From Macrothele yani (Eukaryota; Arthropoda; Arachnida; Araneae; Macrothelidae), in contig CM077034.1 of NCBI GenBank assembly GCA_039090855.1, positions 224,953,331 through 225,017,330 on the forward strand: 64,000 bases of DNA, read 5' to 3'. Within the stretch, counting starts at the first letter, position 1, and every line of letters starts with the position of its first letter. Shown here one piece after another: positions 10,714 through 21,494 of the stretch. Below the pieces are notes generated by a model. It did no database searches. It saw only the letters and a list, made by a program, of their open reading frames with translations, and was not told the DNA's origin. The position numbers and the translations under genes are program-made.

Positions 10714-12871
10714 TCAACACAGGCAGTGACCATAGATTGGCGAGATGTAAGATGCACCTCAACACTAAACTCGAACGTAGCAAGCTCATAAAACAAACAA
10801 AATGTATTGACATAACCAACCTTAAAAAACACCATAATACCTTCAAATTGGAACTGAAGAACAGATTCTCTGCTTTAGAAGGCCTAACATCGGAAGAAGT
10901 GGATATTTCTGAAGTTAACAGAAAAGTAACCAAAGCTCTTATGGAAACAGCAACAAAATTAGCTGGGTCTAAGAACAAATTGCATGTGAACAAATTATCA
11001 GGAAAAACCAAAATGTTGATGCAAAAAAGAAGAGTGATGAGGACAACTAAAGAAGATGTGACTTCCAAAGTGGAATATATAGAGCTATGCAAGACAGTAC
11101 GAAAAAGTATCACTGAAGACGTAAGGAAATTCAACTGTGAACTAGTAAGGAAAGCAATTAAAAACAACCAAAACCTAAAGATAGCAAAGGGACATCTCAG
11201 TAAAGGGAAAAAACAGATTATGGCACTGAGAAAAGAAGATGGTTCTGTAACAAGAAATAGAGGCGAAATTTTGACAAGAGTGAAAGATTTCTACTCCAAA
11301 TTATATGAAAGGGATGATACATGTACTCCAGACATCATGAAAGGTACCAGTACCAGAGTTCTTCCAGTCCTTCCAGCAGAAGTTGCACATGCAATCAAGA
11401 ACATGAAGCGGGGAAAAGCTCCAGGAGAAGATGGAATTACTGTAGACATCATACAAGAAGCAAGTGGAGAAATCGAAACAGTACTCGCCCAAATTTTCAC
11501 TTGATGCCTTAATGAAGGGAAAATTCCTGAAAATTGGAACAACGCTACAATGATCTTGCTACATAAAAAAAGGTGACATTGAGGATCTCAGGAACTACAG
11601 ACCTATCAGCCTCCTATCAGTGGTTTATAAAATCTTCACTAAAGTTCTTTCACACCGCTTGAAGGTGACACTGGACATGGCTCAACCGAGAGAACAAGCT
11701 GGATTCAGGAGTGGCTACAGCACAATAGATCATATCCACGTACTGAGAGAACTAATTGAAAGAGCGAGGGAATATGAACTTCCATTGTGCATGGCTTTTA
11801 TCGATTATGAAAAAGCCTTTGATTCAGTGAAACCATCAGCAGTTGCAATGGCTCTGAAATCTTGCGGTATTGAAGATGCATACATTAATATTATTAATAA
11901 CATCTATGAAAATGCAAGTGCAAAGATTCGGCTGTTTGAAAATACAACACACATAAAAATTGGAAAAGGAGTGAGACAAGGTGACACCATATCTCCGAAG
12001 CTCTTTAATGCCACTTTGGAGGGTGTTTTCCAGTCGCTGAGCTGGGAAAACAAAGGGATAAAGATTAATGGAGATTATCTAACCCACCTTCGTTTTGCTG
12101 ATGACGTAGTCATTTTTGCAACTACCCCATCAGAACTGCAGAGTGTGATCCAGGAACTTGCTGACAAGAGTAAAGAAGTGGGATTAAAAATGAACTTTCA
12201 GAAGACAAAAGTGATGTACAATGCTTTTACAAGAAATGAAGATTTATCGATTGATGGAGAAAAGCTGGAGATAACAGACACGTATGTTTATCTTGGACAG
12301 CAGATATCAAGTGAGGGTCACATTGGTGAAGAAATTAATCGGCGTACAAAACTTGCCTGGAGAGCTTTTGGAAGAAACAGCATAATTTTCAAGAGCAATA
12401 TGCCATTATGTCTTAAAAGAAAAGTGTTTGATCAATGCATCCTTCCAGTGCTTACGTATGGTGCAGAGACGTGGACCTTAGCTAAAAGAGACATACAAAG
12501 GCTGCAGACAACTCAAAGAAGCATGGAGAGGTGCATACTTGGTGTAACCAGGAGAGATAAGAAGAGGAACTCGTGGATCCGAAAAATGACAAGAGTGGAA
12601 GACATCGTGATCAGAGTTAAATCCCTGAAATGGCAATGGGCCGGACATACTGCCAGAAGAACAGACCATCGATGGACAGCCCAAATTTTAGATTGGATTC
12701 CATGGGACAGGAAAAGACCCAGAAGAAGACCACATGGGAGATGGGTGGATGAAATTCGAAAGTATGCGGGAGTGACATGGAGGAGACTGGCACAAGACAG
12801 ACCGTTGTGGAGGAAACTTGGGGAGACCTTCGTCCAGCAGTGGATTGATAATGGTTGACAATGATGATGAT
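10714..12871 (+). mobile_element. RTE-like LINE, copy 2 (5'-truncated), opposed to copy 1
   Basis: Plus-strand LINE closely similar to copy 1 and in the opposite orientation. It begins at TCAACACAGG, equivalent to about 10310 in copy 1, so it is more heavily 5'-truncated. It ends in GATGATGAT. A 7-bp target duplication, ATTGTGA, flanks it (10707-10713 and 12872-12878), so it is an independent insertion. The two copies form a head-to-head inverted repeat with arms of about 2.15 kb. Confidence 0.87.
10722..12858 (+). pseudogene. RTE-like reverse transcriptase, frameshifted
   Basis: This copy keeps the end of the endonuclease domain (GSDHRLARCKM), the linker and the full reverse transcriptase including [10 protein letters not shown]. 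The open frame runs to 11504, where a CGA-to-TGA change gives a stop (FT*CLNEGK). Near 11566 an A-run has seven bases where copy 1 has six, which shifts the frame. The frame reopens by 11620 and continues to IDNG at 12858. The C-terminus here is longer than in copy 1 ([17 protein letters not shown] to FVQQWIDNG) and probably represents the family end. Two lesions make it inactive. Confidence 0.86.
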
Positions 12872-12878
12872 ATTGTGA

Positions 12879-13336
12879 CCACCAGCTAATATCCACAGTA
12901 ACCGCTGTGTGAAGCGCAGACAGCAGCTGTACGGGCTGGGAGTGACTTAATAAGGTGCTGGAAGCTGTTCACGGGTATGTGGAGCCATGCTGACTGTAGT
13001 GCATCTGACATCTGCTGGAGGGTGCGTGGTGGAGGATCCATAGAGCATACAACACTATCGAGATGGTCCCACAGATGCTCAATTGGGTTTAAATCTGGCA
13101 AATTAGGGGGGCAGGGAAGTACTTTGAAGTCTTCATCATGCTCTTCCGAAATCACTCTCGGACATTTTTAGCGACGTGACGTGTCACATTGTTGTGCTGG
13201 AAGATACCATCTGCCCAAGGGAAGACAATCAGCATGCATGGGTGTGCATGGTCTACAAGGATGGATTCATGACAAATTCAGTCCATAGTGCCTTCCACAG
13301 GGGTGAGTAGGCCCAGAGAAAACCCACGAAAACATT
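12879..13336 (-). pseudogene. Tc1-like transposase C-terminal fragment
   Basis: The minus-strand frame 13155-12886 reads LPDLNPIEHLWDHLDSVV and then SAWLHIPVNSFQHLIKSLPARTAAV. This is the Tc1 third catalytic block (DLNPIE-LWD, with the final Glu present) and the usual tail (IP ... SMPRR ... V). Related sequence extends to about 13335, where the SINE poly-T begins. No terminal repeats or N-terminal half are seen, so it is a fragment. Confidence 0.78.
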
Positions 13337-14617
13337 CTTTTTTTTTTTTTTTTTTTTTTGATTGGAGGTTTAACGACCACCGTGAGCAACTCAATGGGCT
13401 ATAAGCAGTCGCCTGTCCCTAATTTAGGGTCACTGGTTCCAGGGAAGGGAGAGAGCCAGTGCCGTAAGACAAACACAACATCCATTGATTGATTGGAGGT
13501 TTAACGACCACCGTGAGCAACTCAATGGGCTAAAAGCAGTCGCCCGTCCGTAATTTAGGGTCACTGGTTCCAGGGAAGGGAGAGAGCCAGTGCCGTAAGA
13601 CAAACACAACATCCATTGATTGATTGGAGGTTTAACGACCACCGTGAGCAACTCAATGGGCTATAAGCAGTCGCCCGTCCCTAATTTAGGGTCACTGGTT
13701 CCAGGGAAGGGAGAGAGCCAGTGCCATAAGACAAACACAACATCCATTGATTGATTGGAGGTTTAACGACCACCGTGAGCAACTCAATGGGCTATAAGCA
13801 GTCGCCCGTCCCTAATTTAGGGTCACTGGTTCCAGGGAAGGGAGAGAGCCAGTGCCGTAAGACAAACACAACATCCATTGATTGATTGGAGGTTTAACGA
13901 CCACCGTGAGCAACTCAATGGGCTATAAGCAGTCGCCCGTCCCTAATTTAGGGTCACTGGTTCCAGGGAAGGGAGAGAGCCAGTGCCGTAAGACAAACAC
14001 AACATCCATTGATTGATTGGAGGTTTAACGACCACCGTGAGTAACTCAATGGGCTATAAGCAGTCGCCCGTCCGTAATTTAGGGTCACTGGTTCCAGGGA
14101 AGGGAGAGAGCCAGTGCCGTAAGACAAACACAGCATCCATTGATTGATTGGAGGTTTAACGACCACCGTGAGCAACTCAATGGGCTATAAGCAGTCGCCC
14201 GTCCCTAATTTAGGGTCACTGGTTCCAGGGAAGGGTGAGAGCCTGTGCCGTAAGACAAACACAACATCCATTGATTGATTGGAGGTTTAACGACCACCGT
14301 GAGCAACTCAATGGGCTATAAGCAGTCGCCCGTCCCTAATTTAGGGTCACTGGTTCCAGGGAAGGGAGAGAGCCAGTGCCGTAAGACAAACACAACATCC
14401 ATTGATTGATTGGAGGTTTAACGACCACCGTGAGCAACTCAATGGGCTATAAGCAGTCGCCCGTCCCTAATTTAGGGTCACTGGTTCCAGGGAAGGGAGA
14501 GAGCCAGTGCCGTAAGACAAACACAACATCCATGCCTGACCAGGATTCGAACCCGGACCCCTTTCGGACGAATGATCAGAGGCCATCGCTGAGACCACTA
14601 CGACACCCCGTGCGCCA
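13337..14617 (-). mobile_element. tRNA-derived SINE (family A) with nine tandem bodies
   Basis: Minus-strand SINE. Its tRNA-like head is at about 14617-14533, with an A-box-like GTAGTGGTCTCAGCG and a B-box GGTTCGAATCC. The body follows, then a poly(A) tail read as the T-run 13337-13359. In the single-body copies at 46613 and 46931 the head is followed by one body of about 131 bp. Here the body is repeated nine times. A clear target duplication was not found at this locus. Confidence 0.8.
13360..14538 (-). repeat. 131-bp tandem array made of SINE body, 9 units
   Basis: Units begin with GATTGGAGGTTTAACGACC at 13360, 13491, 13622, 13753, 13884, 14015, 14146, 14277 and 14408, an exact 131-bp period. 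They are near-identical, with scattered single changes. Each joint reads CATCCATTGATTGATTGGAG, where the single-body SINE would pass from CATCCAT into the tRNA-like head. Confidence 0.95.
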
Positions 14618-15840
14618 TAAAATAAGTTTTCAGTTTAGTTTATGTAAACCATACATGACTGACAAAAAAGCTGAACTTTTTAACCAGGGAAAATAACAGA
14701 ACATAAGCAGAGAAATCGAGTGAAAACACGCAAAATCACACATGGTAAAAAACTTCATTTAGCGGTAGCTTTCGGTCATCCTACGACCTTGATCACCTGT
14801 GATCGACTGGATGGCATACAGAGAAGAGAGGTACAGAGTGTGCACTCTAGAAGATCGTAAAGGAAATTCTCCACTTTGTCCGATGGCAACAGCATAATGT
14901 TAAACTCGCACAGACGTCGGCGGCCCCACGGCCTGTTAATGAGAACTAAAAGTGACGTCACAACTACGCTCCTCCCACTTGTTCACAAACGTCTCTCTCA
15001 ACTTTCCTTCCCTGCGAGAGCCGCCATTTTCCTTACTTCCCGAGTTGGTTAGGTTCGCTGTAGCGCGACTGACCGAGGAATTTTGCGGGAGGTGTAACGG
15101 AATTAGGCGTATATTCTTAATCGTAAGAACAGCACTTTGCAGTCGGGAATTATACTTAGAAATAAAGTACTAACTCTGACTTAAAAGAAACTAATAAATC
15201 TGTAGCAGCTGTCGTTCTCAAAATGCAGACCTTCGTCAACGCAACATACCACTGCCGGAATTTGAAAATAAACAACGGAAAAATATCAAAGCAATGGCAA
15301 ATAAAAAGTAACAAACTGACATAATTGTATCACGAATCAAACATCTGTAAACATCTGCCCGAAGGATCAAATGGAATTACGAAAAACAAAATACAGTAAG
15401 GGCTCTACTCTGATATAAATTTTACTTATATCGATATTTAACAGTTAAAAAATAGACAAAGATTTCCTACATATAAAAGATGAAATAATTATCCGCCGAA
15501 AATAACTTCTACGAAATAACGAAAAGCGTTGTTATAATCACAGAATCACACAGTGGCAACGGTAGTAATAACAAGCAAAGTGACCAATTTCGAATTATGA
15601 GCGTTACAGTAGGGACGTTACGTCAGAGAGCACGTGGGGTTTAGTTCCATAGAGCGCCGACGGTGCTCTGCTATCGTTCTTTTTCCCCGCCCACCAATTT
15701 CCATAACTCTGGATTGTGCACGCTCTGTCTCTCCATTCTCTGTGGGATGGCCTGGTTGTCAGAACTACAATTTGAAGTTGGGGTGCTGGAACTGTTGCCA
15801 GATTTTAGTAGAGAGATCCAAATAAATGGGATTTGGTGAG
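14618..15840. other. Mostly unrecognised DNA
   Basis: No gene recognised. It contains a hammerhead-like motif (14768-14796, listed separately) and a less AT-rich stretch at about 14880-15110 and 15600-15800. A minus-strand open frame at 14961-14776 (GRRRLCEFNIMLLPSDKVENF) beside the hammerhead-like motif may be part of a retroelement tail, but I cannot name it. Confidence 0.35.
14768..14796 (-). ncRNA. Hammerhead-ribozyme-like core
   Basis: The minus strand reads GTGATCA, A, GGTC, loop GTAGGAT, GACC, GAAAGC. This is the hammerhead layout (box CUGANGA, stem II, GAAA), except that C3 and G8 are swapped to G3 and C8 (which could still pair) and one extra base sits before stem II. The motif at 31390-31421 has the same extra base and the same GAAAGC, which suggests both come from Penelope-like elements. 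Cleavage activity is untested. Confidence 0.4.
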
Positions 15841-15849
15841 GGGTCTCTA

Positions 15850-16340
15850 GTACCCGATATCGACTAGTTATCGAGAGTTCTGGGGTTCGATCCCAGCGGT
15901 GCCGGAATACAATTTTTCAGTCGCTATGCGTTGTTTAAAAAATAACGCATTCGTGTAGTCAGATGCTGACTGATAAACCACGCATTGCGCTGAGAATTGT
16001 TGGCGCCGTAGCGTAAATTCGAACGCACTCGACTAGTTATCGAGAGTTCTGGGGTTCGATCCCAGCAGTGCCGGAATACAATTTTTTCAGTCGCTATGCG
16101 TTGTTTAAAAAATAACGCATTCGTGTAGTCAGATGCTGACTGATAAACCACGCATTGTGCTGAGAATTGTTGGCGCTGTAGCGTAAATTTGAACGCACTC
16201 GACTAGTTATCGAGAGTTCTGGGGTTCGATCCCAGCAGTGCCGGAATACAATTTTTTTCAGTCGCTATGCGTTGTTTAAAAAATAACGTGGAAGGAGTGA
16301 TGACATCGTCCATTTACATTATCTCCACGTATTTGATATA
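15850..16340 (+). repeat. tRNA-derived SINE family B, ~170-bp tandem array
   Basis: The block CGACTAGTTATCGAGAGTTC recurs at 15861, 16030 and 16200, giving a period of about 170 bp and roughly 2.5 units. Each unit has a tRNA-like segment and then GCCGGAATACAATTTTTTCAG, CGCTATGCGTTGTTTAAAAA and GTAGTCAGATGCTGACTGAT. The last unit runs into ACGTGGAAGGAGTGATGACA and ATTATCTCCACGTATTTGAT, modules shared with the copies at 51.1-51.5 kb and 61-62 kb. The array stops where a Penelope-like fragment begins. Confidence 0.82.
16002..16072 (+). repeat. tRNA-Thr(AGT)-like module in SINE B
   Basis: The 71-base segment folds as a tRNA. The acceptor is GGCGCCG against CAGTGCC (one mismatch; CGGTGCC in the unit at about 15896 pairs fully). 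The anticodon arm is CTCGA-CTAGTTA-TCGAG with U33 and anticodon AGU. The T arm CTGGG-GTTCGAT-CCCAG is perfect. The D arm GCGT...ACGC lacks the usual GG. A second copy lies at 16172-16242. The tandem SINE context argues against a working tRNA gene. Confidence 0.6.
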
Positions 16341-16525
16341 TATTAACCGGTCTCTGAATTGCAGTTTTTGGTGAACAAAATTTCAATGCTCTCTTGGAAA
16401 CGCAGAGAAGCCTTGTTGATGAATGGGGCAACTTTTTTTTTTTTTCTTTCCAAATGGGAACTGCAGAGGTGTCTTCACGGGTTTGTGAAGATAATGCTGT
16501 CTTTGGAAGACCATTGTAAGACAAA
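16340..16525 (-). pseudogene. Penelope-like element endonuclease-region fragment
   Basis: The minus-strand frame contains KTALSSQTREDTSAVPIWKE and CVSKRALKFCSPKTAI. It aligns with NTALSILTMEDTSAVPHWNE and RYRESIEI in the GIY-YIG-bearing fragment at 31417-31851. It is a short 5'- and 3'-truncated scrap. Confidence 0.6.
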
Positions 16526-16785
16526 TTACTTCTAAATAAATTTCTATGTTTATGCGTTATTGTTGCATGAAGCCTGAGTTTTAAACCAATATCAGAATGT
16601 CCGGCGAAAAAGTGTGAAAATTAATGCAGCATAAGAAAAGACAGAATTGTCAGCTGTGATTTAAATGTAAATATTAAACTGGGGCACATCACCTTATTCA
16701 CAATATAAAATTACTGAATTCAAAAAAAGTTAGTAAAATCATGCAATGCACTGATTATAATACGCTTTCCAACATACCAGAAATC
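16526..16785. other. No recognisable feature
   Basis: AT-rich spacer before the 145-bp array. Confidence 0.35.
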
Positions 16786-16790
16786 ATTAC

Positions 16791-18595
16791 TCAAGTTATG
16801 AGAATAATGGCTGTGGAATAAATCTCGCTCCTGTGCCCTGACCTTTGACCCCATTTCAATTATATTAAACAGAATTGGTTCAGCATACATCCGGAACAAC
16901 ATACTAAAGTTTTGTCACAATAGAAGCATTTGTAGTCAAGTTATGAGGATAATGGCTGTGGAATAAATCTCGCTCCTGTGCCCTGACCTATGACCCCGTT
17001 TCAATGATATTAAACAGAATTGGTTCAGCATACATCCGGAACAACATACTAAAGTTTTGTCACAATAGAAGCATTTTTAGTCAAGTTATGAGGATAATGG
17101 CTGTGGAATAAATCTCGCTCCTGTGCCCTGACCTATGACCCCGTTTCAATGATATTAAACAGAATTGGTTCAGCATACATCCGGAACAACATACTAAAGT
17201 TTTGTCACAATAGAAGCATTTTTAGTCAAGTTATGAGGATAATGGCTGTGGAATAAATCTCGCTCCTGTGCCCTGACCTTTGACCCCGTTTCAATGATAT
17301 TAAACAGAATTGGTTCAGCATACATCCGGAACAACATACTAAAGTTTTGTCACAATAGAAGCATTTGTAGTCAAGTTATGAGGATAATGGCTGTGGAATA
17401 AATCTCGCTCCTGTGCCCTGACCTTTGACCCCGTTTCAATGATATTAAACAGAATTGGTTCAGCATACATCCGGAACAACATACTAAAGTTTTGTCACAA
17501 TAGAAGCATTTTTAGTCAAGTTATGAGGATAATGGCTGTGGAATAAATCTCGCTCCTGTGCCCTGACCTTTGACCCCGTTTCAATGATATTAAACAGAAT
17601 TGGTTCAGCATACATCCGGAACAACATACTAAAGTTTTGTCACAATAGAAGCATTTTTAGTCAAGTTATGAGGATAATGGCTGTGGAATAAATCTCGCTC
17701 CTGTGCCCTGACCTTTGACCCCGTTTCAATGATATTAAACAGAATTGGTTCAGCATACATCCGGAACAACATACTAAAGTTTTGTCACAATAGAAGCATT
17801 TGTAGTCAAGTTATGAGGATAATGGCTGTGGAATAAATCTCGCTCCTGTGCCCTGACCTATGACCCCGTTTCAATGATATTAAACAGAATTGGTTCAGCA
17901 TACATCCGGAACAACATACTAAAGTTTTGTCACAATAGAAGCATTTTTAGTCAAGTTATGAGGATAATGGCTGTGGAATAAGCTCCTGTACCCTAACCTT
18001 TGACCCCATTTCGATGATATTCAACAGACTTGGTTTAGTATACCTCCGGCACAACATACTAAAGCTTTGTCGCAACAGAAGCATTTTTAGTCAAGTTTTG
18101 AGGATAATGGCTGTGGAATAAGCTCCTGTACCCTAACCTTTGACCCCATTTCGATGATATTCAACAGACTTGGTTTAGTATACCTCCGGCTCAACATACT
18201 AAAGCTTTGTCGCAACAGAAGCATTTTTAGTCAAGTTTTGAGGATAATGGCTGTGGAATAAGCTCCTGTACCCTAACCTTTGACCCCATTTCGATGATAT
18301 TCAACAGACTTGGTTTAGTATACCTCCGGCTCAACATACTAAAGCTTTGTCGCAACAGAAGCATTTTTAGTCAAGTTATGAGGATAATGGCTGTGGAATA
18401 AATCTCGCTCCTGTGCCCTGACCTTTGACCCAGTTTCAATGATATTAAACAGAATTGGTCCAGCATACATCCGGAACAACATACTAAAGTTTTGTCACAA
18501 TAGAAGCATTTTTAGTCAAGTTATGAGGATAATGGCTGTGGAATAAATCTCGCTCCTGTGCCCTGACCTTTGACCTCATTTCAATTATATTAAAC
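16791..18595. repeat. 145/140-bp tandem array, 13 units, each with a DR1 motif
   Basis: TCAAGTTATGAGGATAATGG (or its variant) starts units at 16791, 16936, 17081, 17226, 17371, 17516, 17661, 17806, 17951, 18091, 18231, 18371 and 18516. Most units are 145 bp. Three consecutive units (17951, 18091, 18231) are a diverged 140-bp type that lacks ATCTC and has TACCCTAACCTTTGACCCC. Every unit carries TGACCTWTGACC or TAACCTTTGACC. On the minus strand this is GGGTCA-W-AGGTYA, the direct-repeat-1 site bound by HNF4/RXR-type nuclear receptors. Any regulatory effect is inference. Confidence 0.93.
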
Positions 18596-18846
18596 AACCA
18601 AGACTCTTAAGTGAAACTGCCTGTTCTGGATCGTCAGTGTTGCAGATACAGCTTCTAAAGAAATCACAACATCCTTTGCAAAGTTTGTTGTTCGTGCTGA
18701 TGCAAAGTCTTCGTCCACCAGCTCAATGAGTACATGCATGTCTAAAACTCTACAGGTACGCTTACAGTTGAATTACAAATAGATCCATTTGATTTAGTGT
18801 AGTTACAGGATGTCTCAATATCACACAAAATTGAATTAATTTCCTG

Positions 18847-20868
18847 TTATAAGTTATCCATGTTATTAACCCCCTGCAATAAAACTGCACGGGAAATACG
18901 TCTAGTATTGCAGCAACTTTTTCCAGTACATTTTATGATTTCTTCTACGGACGGATGTTCATAAAGTACACTTTCAGCGATATTTTTTGCAGTGGCTTCG
19001 GCATTTATCTGAACAATTCCAGCAGGTAAATCTTCAGTAGTGCAGAATTTCCGTAACAAAATTGCACGCTGCTGATATGTTTTTGTAGTTACCTTAGCAT
19101 CAGCTACATCCCTTACAATACTGTAGAGGAGATCATCCTGAATGTACCTTACTTTAGTTTCGTAATGGCAACTGTCCATAAAACTGCTTGCCAAAAGTTG
19201 TACTAGAGAATCTAAGGCACGTGTGTTATTGATTATATAGGATTTTCCATTAAGTTTAATCGACTTTAAATTCAGATGGCGATTGCCATTTTTCAGAATT
19301 CCTATGACCTTTCTTCTTGATTCAGAAGAAAAGTTAACTTTCGCGAACTCAGCTTGTGGTTCCAAGTAGGATTTTCTAGTACGCTTTTTTAACAGTAGAG
19401 CCAGACCTTTCCAGTTCTCTACCTGTTCATCCTCGGTTGGCCCTTCGAGTTCTCTTTTTCTAAACCACTGATAAATCCTTTTCTCCCCATGTCCTTCAAG
19501 CGAATCTTGAAAAGGAAATGAACACTAAAAAATTATGTGGACTGGGGCCTTGCAAAATATACACCTATGAGCCCCCGCAGGAACATCACCTCTCGAACAA
19601 GTAAAGCATTTCGTGGTTTGGGAATCGCTACCATTCAAGTAAGGTGTTTTATCAGTAGAATGTTTCTCCGAATCCTTTTGTTTCTTAAGTTTACTTGGCG
19701 CTTCAGTGTCAGTAAAAGTTGTTTTCAATGCAGCAGTGGCCAATTTCATCGATCCTTCTAAAGATTTAATATGAATATCTAAAAATGCATCAATTTGCAA
19801 TGGATTTTTTTGTCAGCCAAAACCCGTGTCTTTAAATCGTTGAAACTGCTCTCTACTGCTGTGCTGCTTGCTGTTGGAGTACCAAACCCCAAATTAGGAA
19901 TCATTACCCCAGACCAGAAAGGCAGAAGTTTTCCCAAATGAATGCAGTAACCGATTATTTCTGGCAGAAATTGTAAATTATCGTGATCACCATCTTCACA
20001 TTTAATTTCATTTTTGCATTCTTCTGCAAGTTTCAGAAGCCATGAATCAAATCCTGAAAGGACATTTTCCTTTTCTTCTGGACAGTAGGCCTCTTCTTTA
20101 TCAATTTCATCATCTTCTACACTATCTAAATTTAAAGAAAACTCTTCACATCCTGTTGCAATATGGCGCTTCAAGTAACCTTTTGCTGTTTCACACTTTG
20201 TAACTCTTCCGGTCTTAATATCGCTGCCTTCAGTTTCACTTAAGGCCACGAAAAATACTGATTGAAATAGTTCCTTCACGTCCGTGACATTTGTAGACAT
20301 AACAATTTGTGCCATACTGCAAATGTACAAATTCCGTGTTCTGTAGTTTTTTGATTTCAGAATTTTCCATGATGCTATTAGTTTTATAGTATGAGCTATG
20401 TCACACCGAATGAATGCGTTTGGCAACGATACGCTGTTGTCTTCAAACAGAAGGATACAGCAATTCTTCAAATAATCACTTAGACTATTAAATTGGGTGA
20501 AGGCTCGAGTAGCAGCAGACAAAAGGGCGATAGACTGATCACACACAACTTCCTTAGGTGATGCAGCGCGCCATCACACTTCCATACCGCCAGCCAATGA
20601 AAGATACTATTCACATCATGGCGCTCTGATAACATGTTGCTCACAGAATACTGCATTCTGCAGTTATCGTCATGAACGGTTATTTCATATAGAAAAATAT
20701 TTCCCGAATAACTATTCCCTGGCCTCTTAAGCTTTCTTACAATGCCACCTGTTGCATCAATACATACTTTTGAGCATCCAGATTATTTGCAGTGGGCTTT
20801 ATAAGTAACAATCTGAGATGGTATCCAATAATGCACAGAAAAAGGATCATATCCTAATGATTTAATGC
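18847..20868 (-). pseudogene. MULE-like transposase, C-terminal half
   Basis: The minus strand from the insertion point at 20868 reads SLGYDPFSVHYW, then CIDATGGIVRKLKRPG (likely first catalytic Asp), MLSERHDVNSIFHWLA and VCDQSIALLSAATRAF (second Asp). AFIRCDIAHTIKLIASWK, TASSTAVESSFNDLK, a Cys cluster (CFTCSRGDVPAGAHRCIFCK) and a C-terminal domain (IINNTRALDSLVQLLASSF) follow. These are the landmarks of a Mutator-like (MULE) transposase family that I recognise from arthropod genomes. Frames change at about 20550, 19790 and 19370, so several shifts or stops have accumulated. The N-terminal half lies at 29937-30860. Confidence 0.72.
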
Positions 20869-20984
20869 TGTTTGCAGGGTTAGCACACTTTTGGGGGGAA
20901 AAAATTCAAGGACTTTCCAGGCTTTTTCCAGGACATATACAAAAAATTCCAGGATGATTATTACGCTTTACAGTATCATGCTCA

Positions 20985-21480
20985 AATTACTTTTTAAAAG
21001 TAATTTCAGTTTTAAGTAATAAAAATGATGAAAGATGCAAATGGATCAAGTTTATCAAGCACAAGATCATAAAGAACGAATTCTGTTCTTATGCCCTGAC
21101 CTTTGAATTCAATTTGGACCATTTTCTACAAGGGTAGGTTTCTCCTCCCTGATAACATACCAAAACTTTGTTGCAATCAAACAGATTTTATGTGAGTTAG
21201 CATTCCTAAGCTTGGAGAACGAATACTGCTCGGAGAACGAATACTGCTCTTATGTCTCGGCCTTTGAATTTAATTTTGAACATTTTCAATAGGGTAGGTT
21301 CCCAGGTTGTACCCAACGGCAAACTAAAATTTCGCCGAAATCCAACTACTTTCATGCGAATTATCGTACGGACAAACCCAAAGCATAAACGTTTCTGCAA
21401 CCTATAGTTTGAAAGGGTTAGTAATTTCAAAAATAAAAACATAACGAACAGCACGAAAACTAGCTCATAAATAGAATATT
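20985..21480. repeat. Degenerate repeat related to TGACCTTTGA units
   Basis: Two diverged copies of about 180 bp contain AGAACGAATWCTG, CTTATG(C/T)CYYGRCCTTTGAATT, GGGTAGGTT and AAAATTTCGCCGAAATCC-like words. The CCTTTGA phrase recalls the 145-bp array, but the DR1 site is broken here. Confidence 0.45.
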
Positions 21481-21494
21481 TGAAACTACAGTAT

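Noticed and set aside
10638..11167. Long minus-strand frames mirroring the LINE copy 2 coding region (and plus-strand mirrors of copy 1)
   Set aside because: Antisense shadows of the reverse transcriptase frame.
8153..12871. Twin-priming as the origin of the opposed LINE pair
   Set aside because: Both arms contain the same reverse transcriptase region and each copy has its own target duplication, so they are two insertions.
13360..14538. CRISPR-like regular spacing of the 131-bp units
   Set aside because: There are no unique spacers; the units are head-to-tail SINE bodies in an animal genome.
16002..16242. Functional tRNA-Thr genes
   Set aside because: The fold is good, but the D loop lacks GG, the copies sit in a tandem SINE array with SINE tails, and one copy has an acceptor mismatch.
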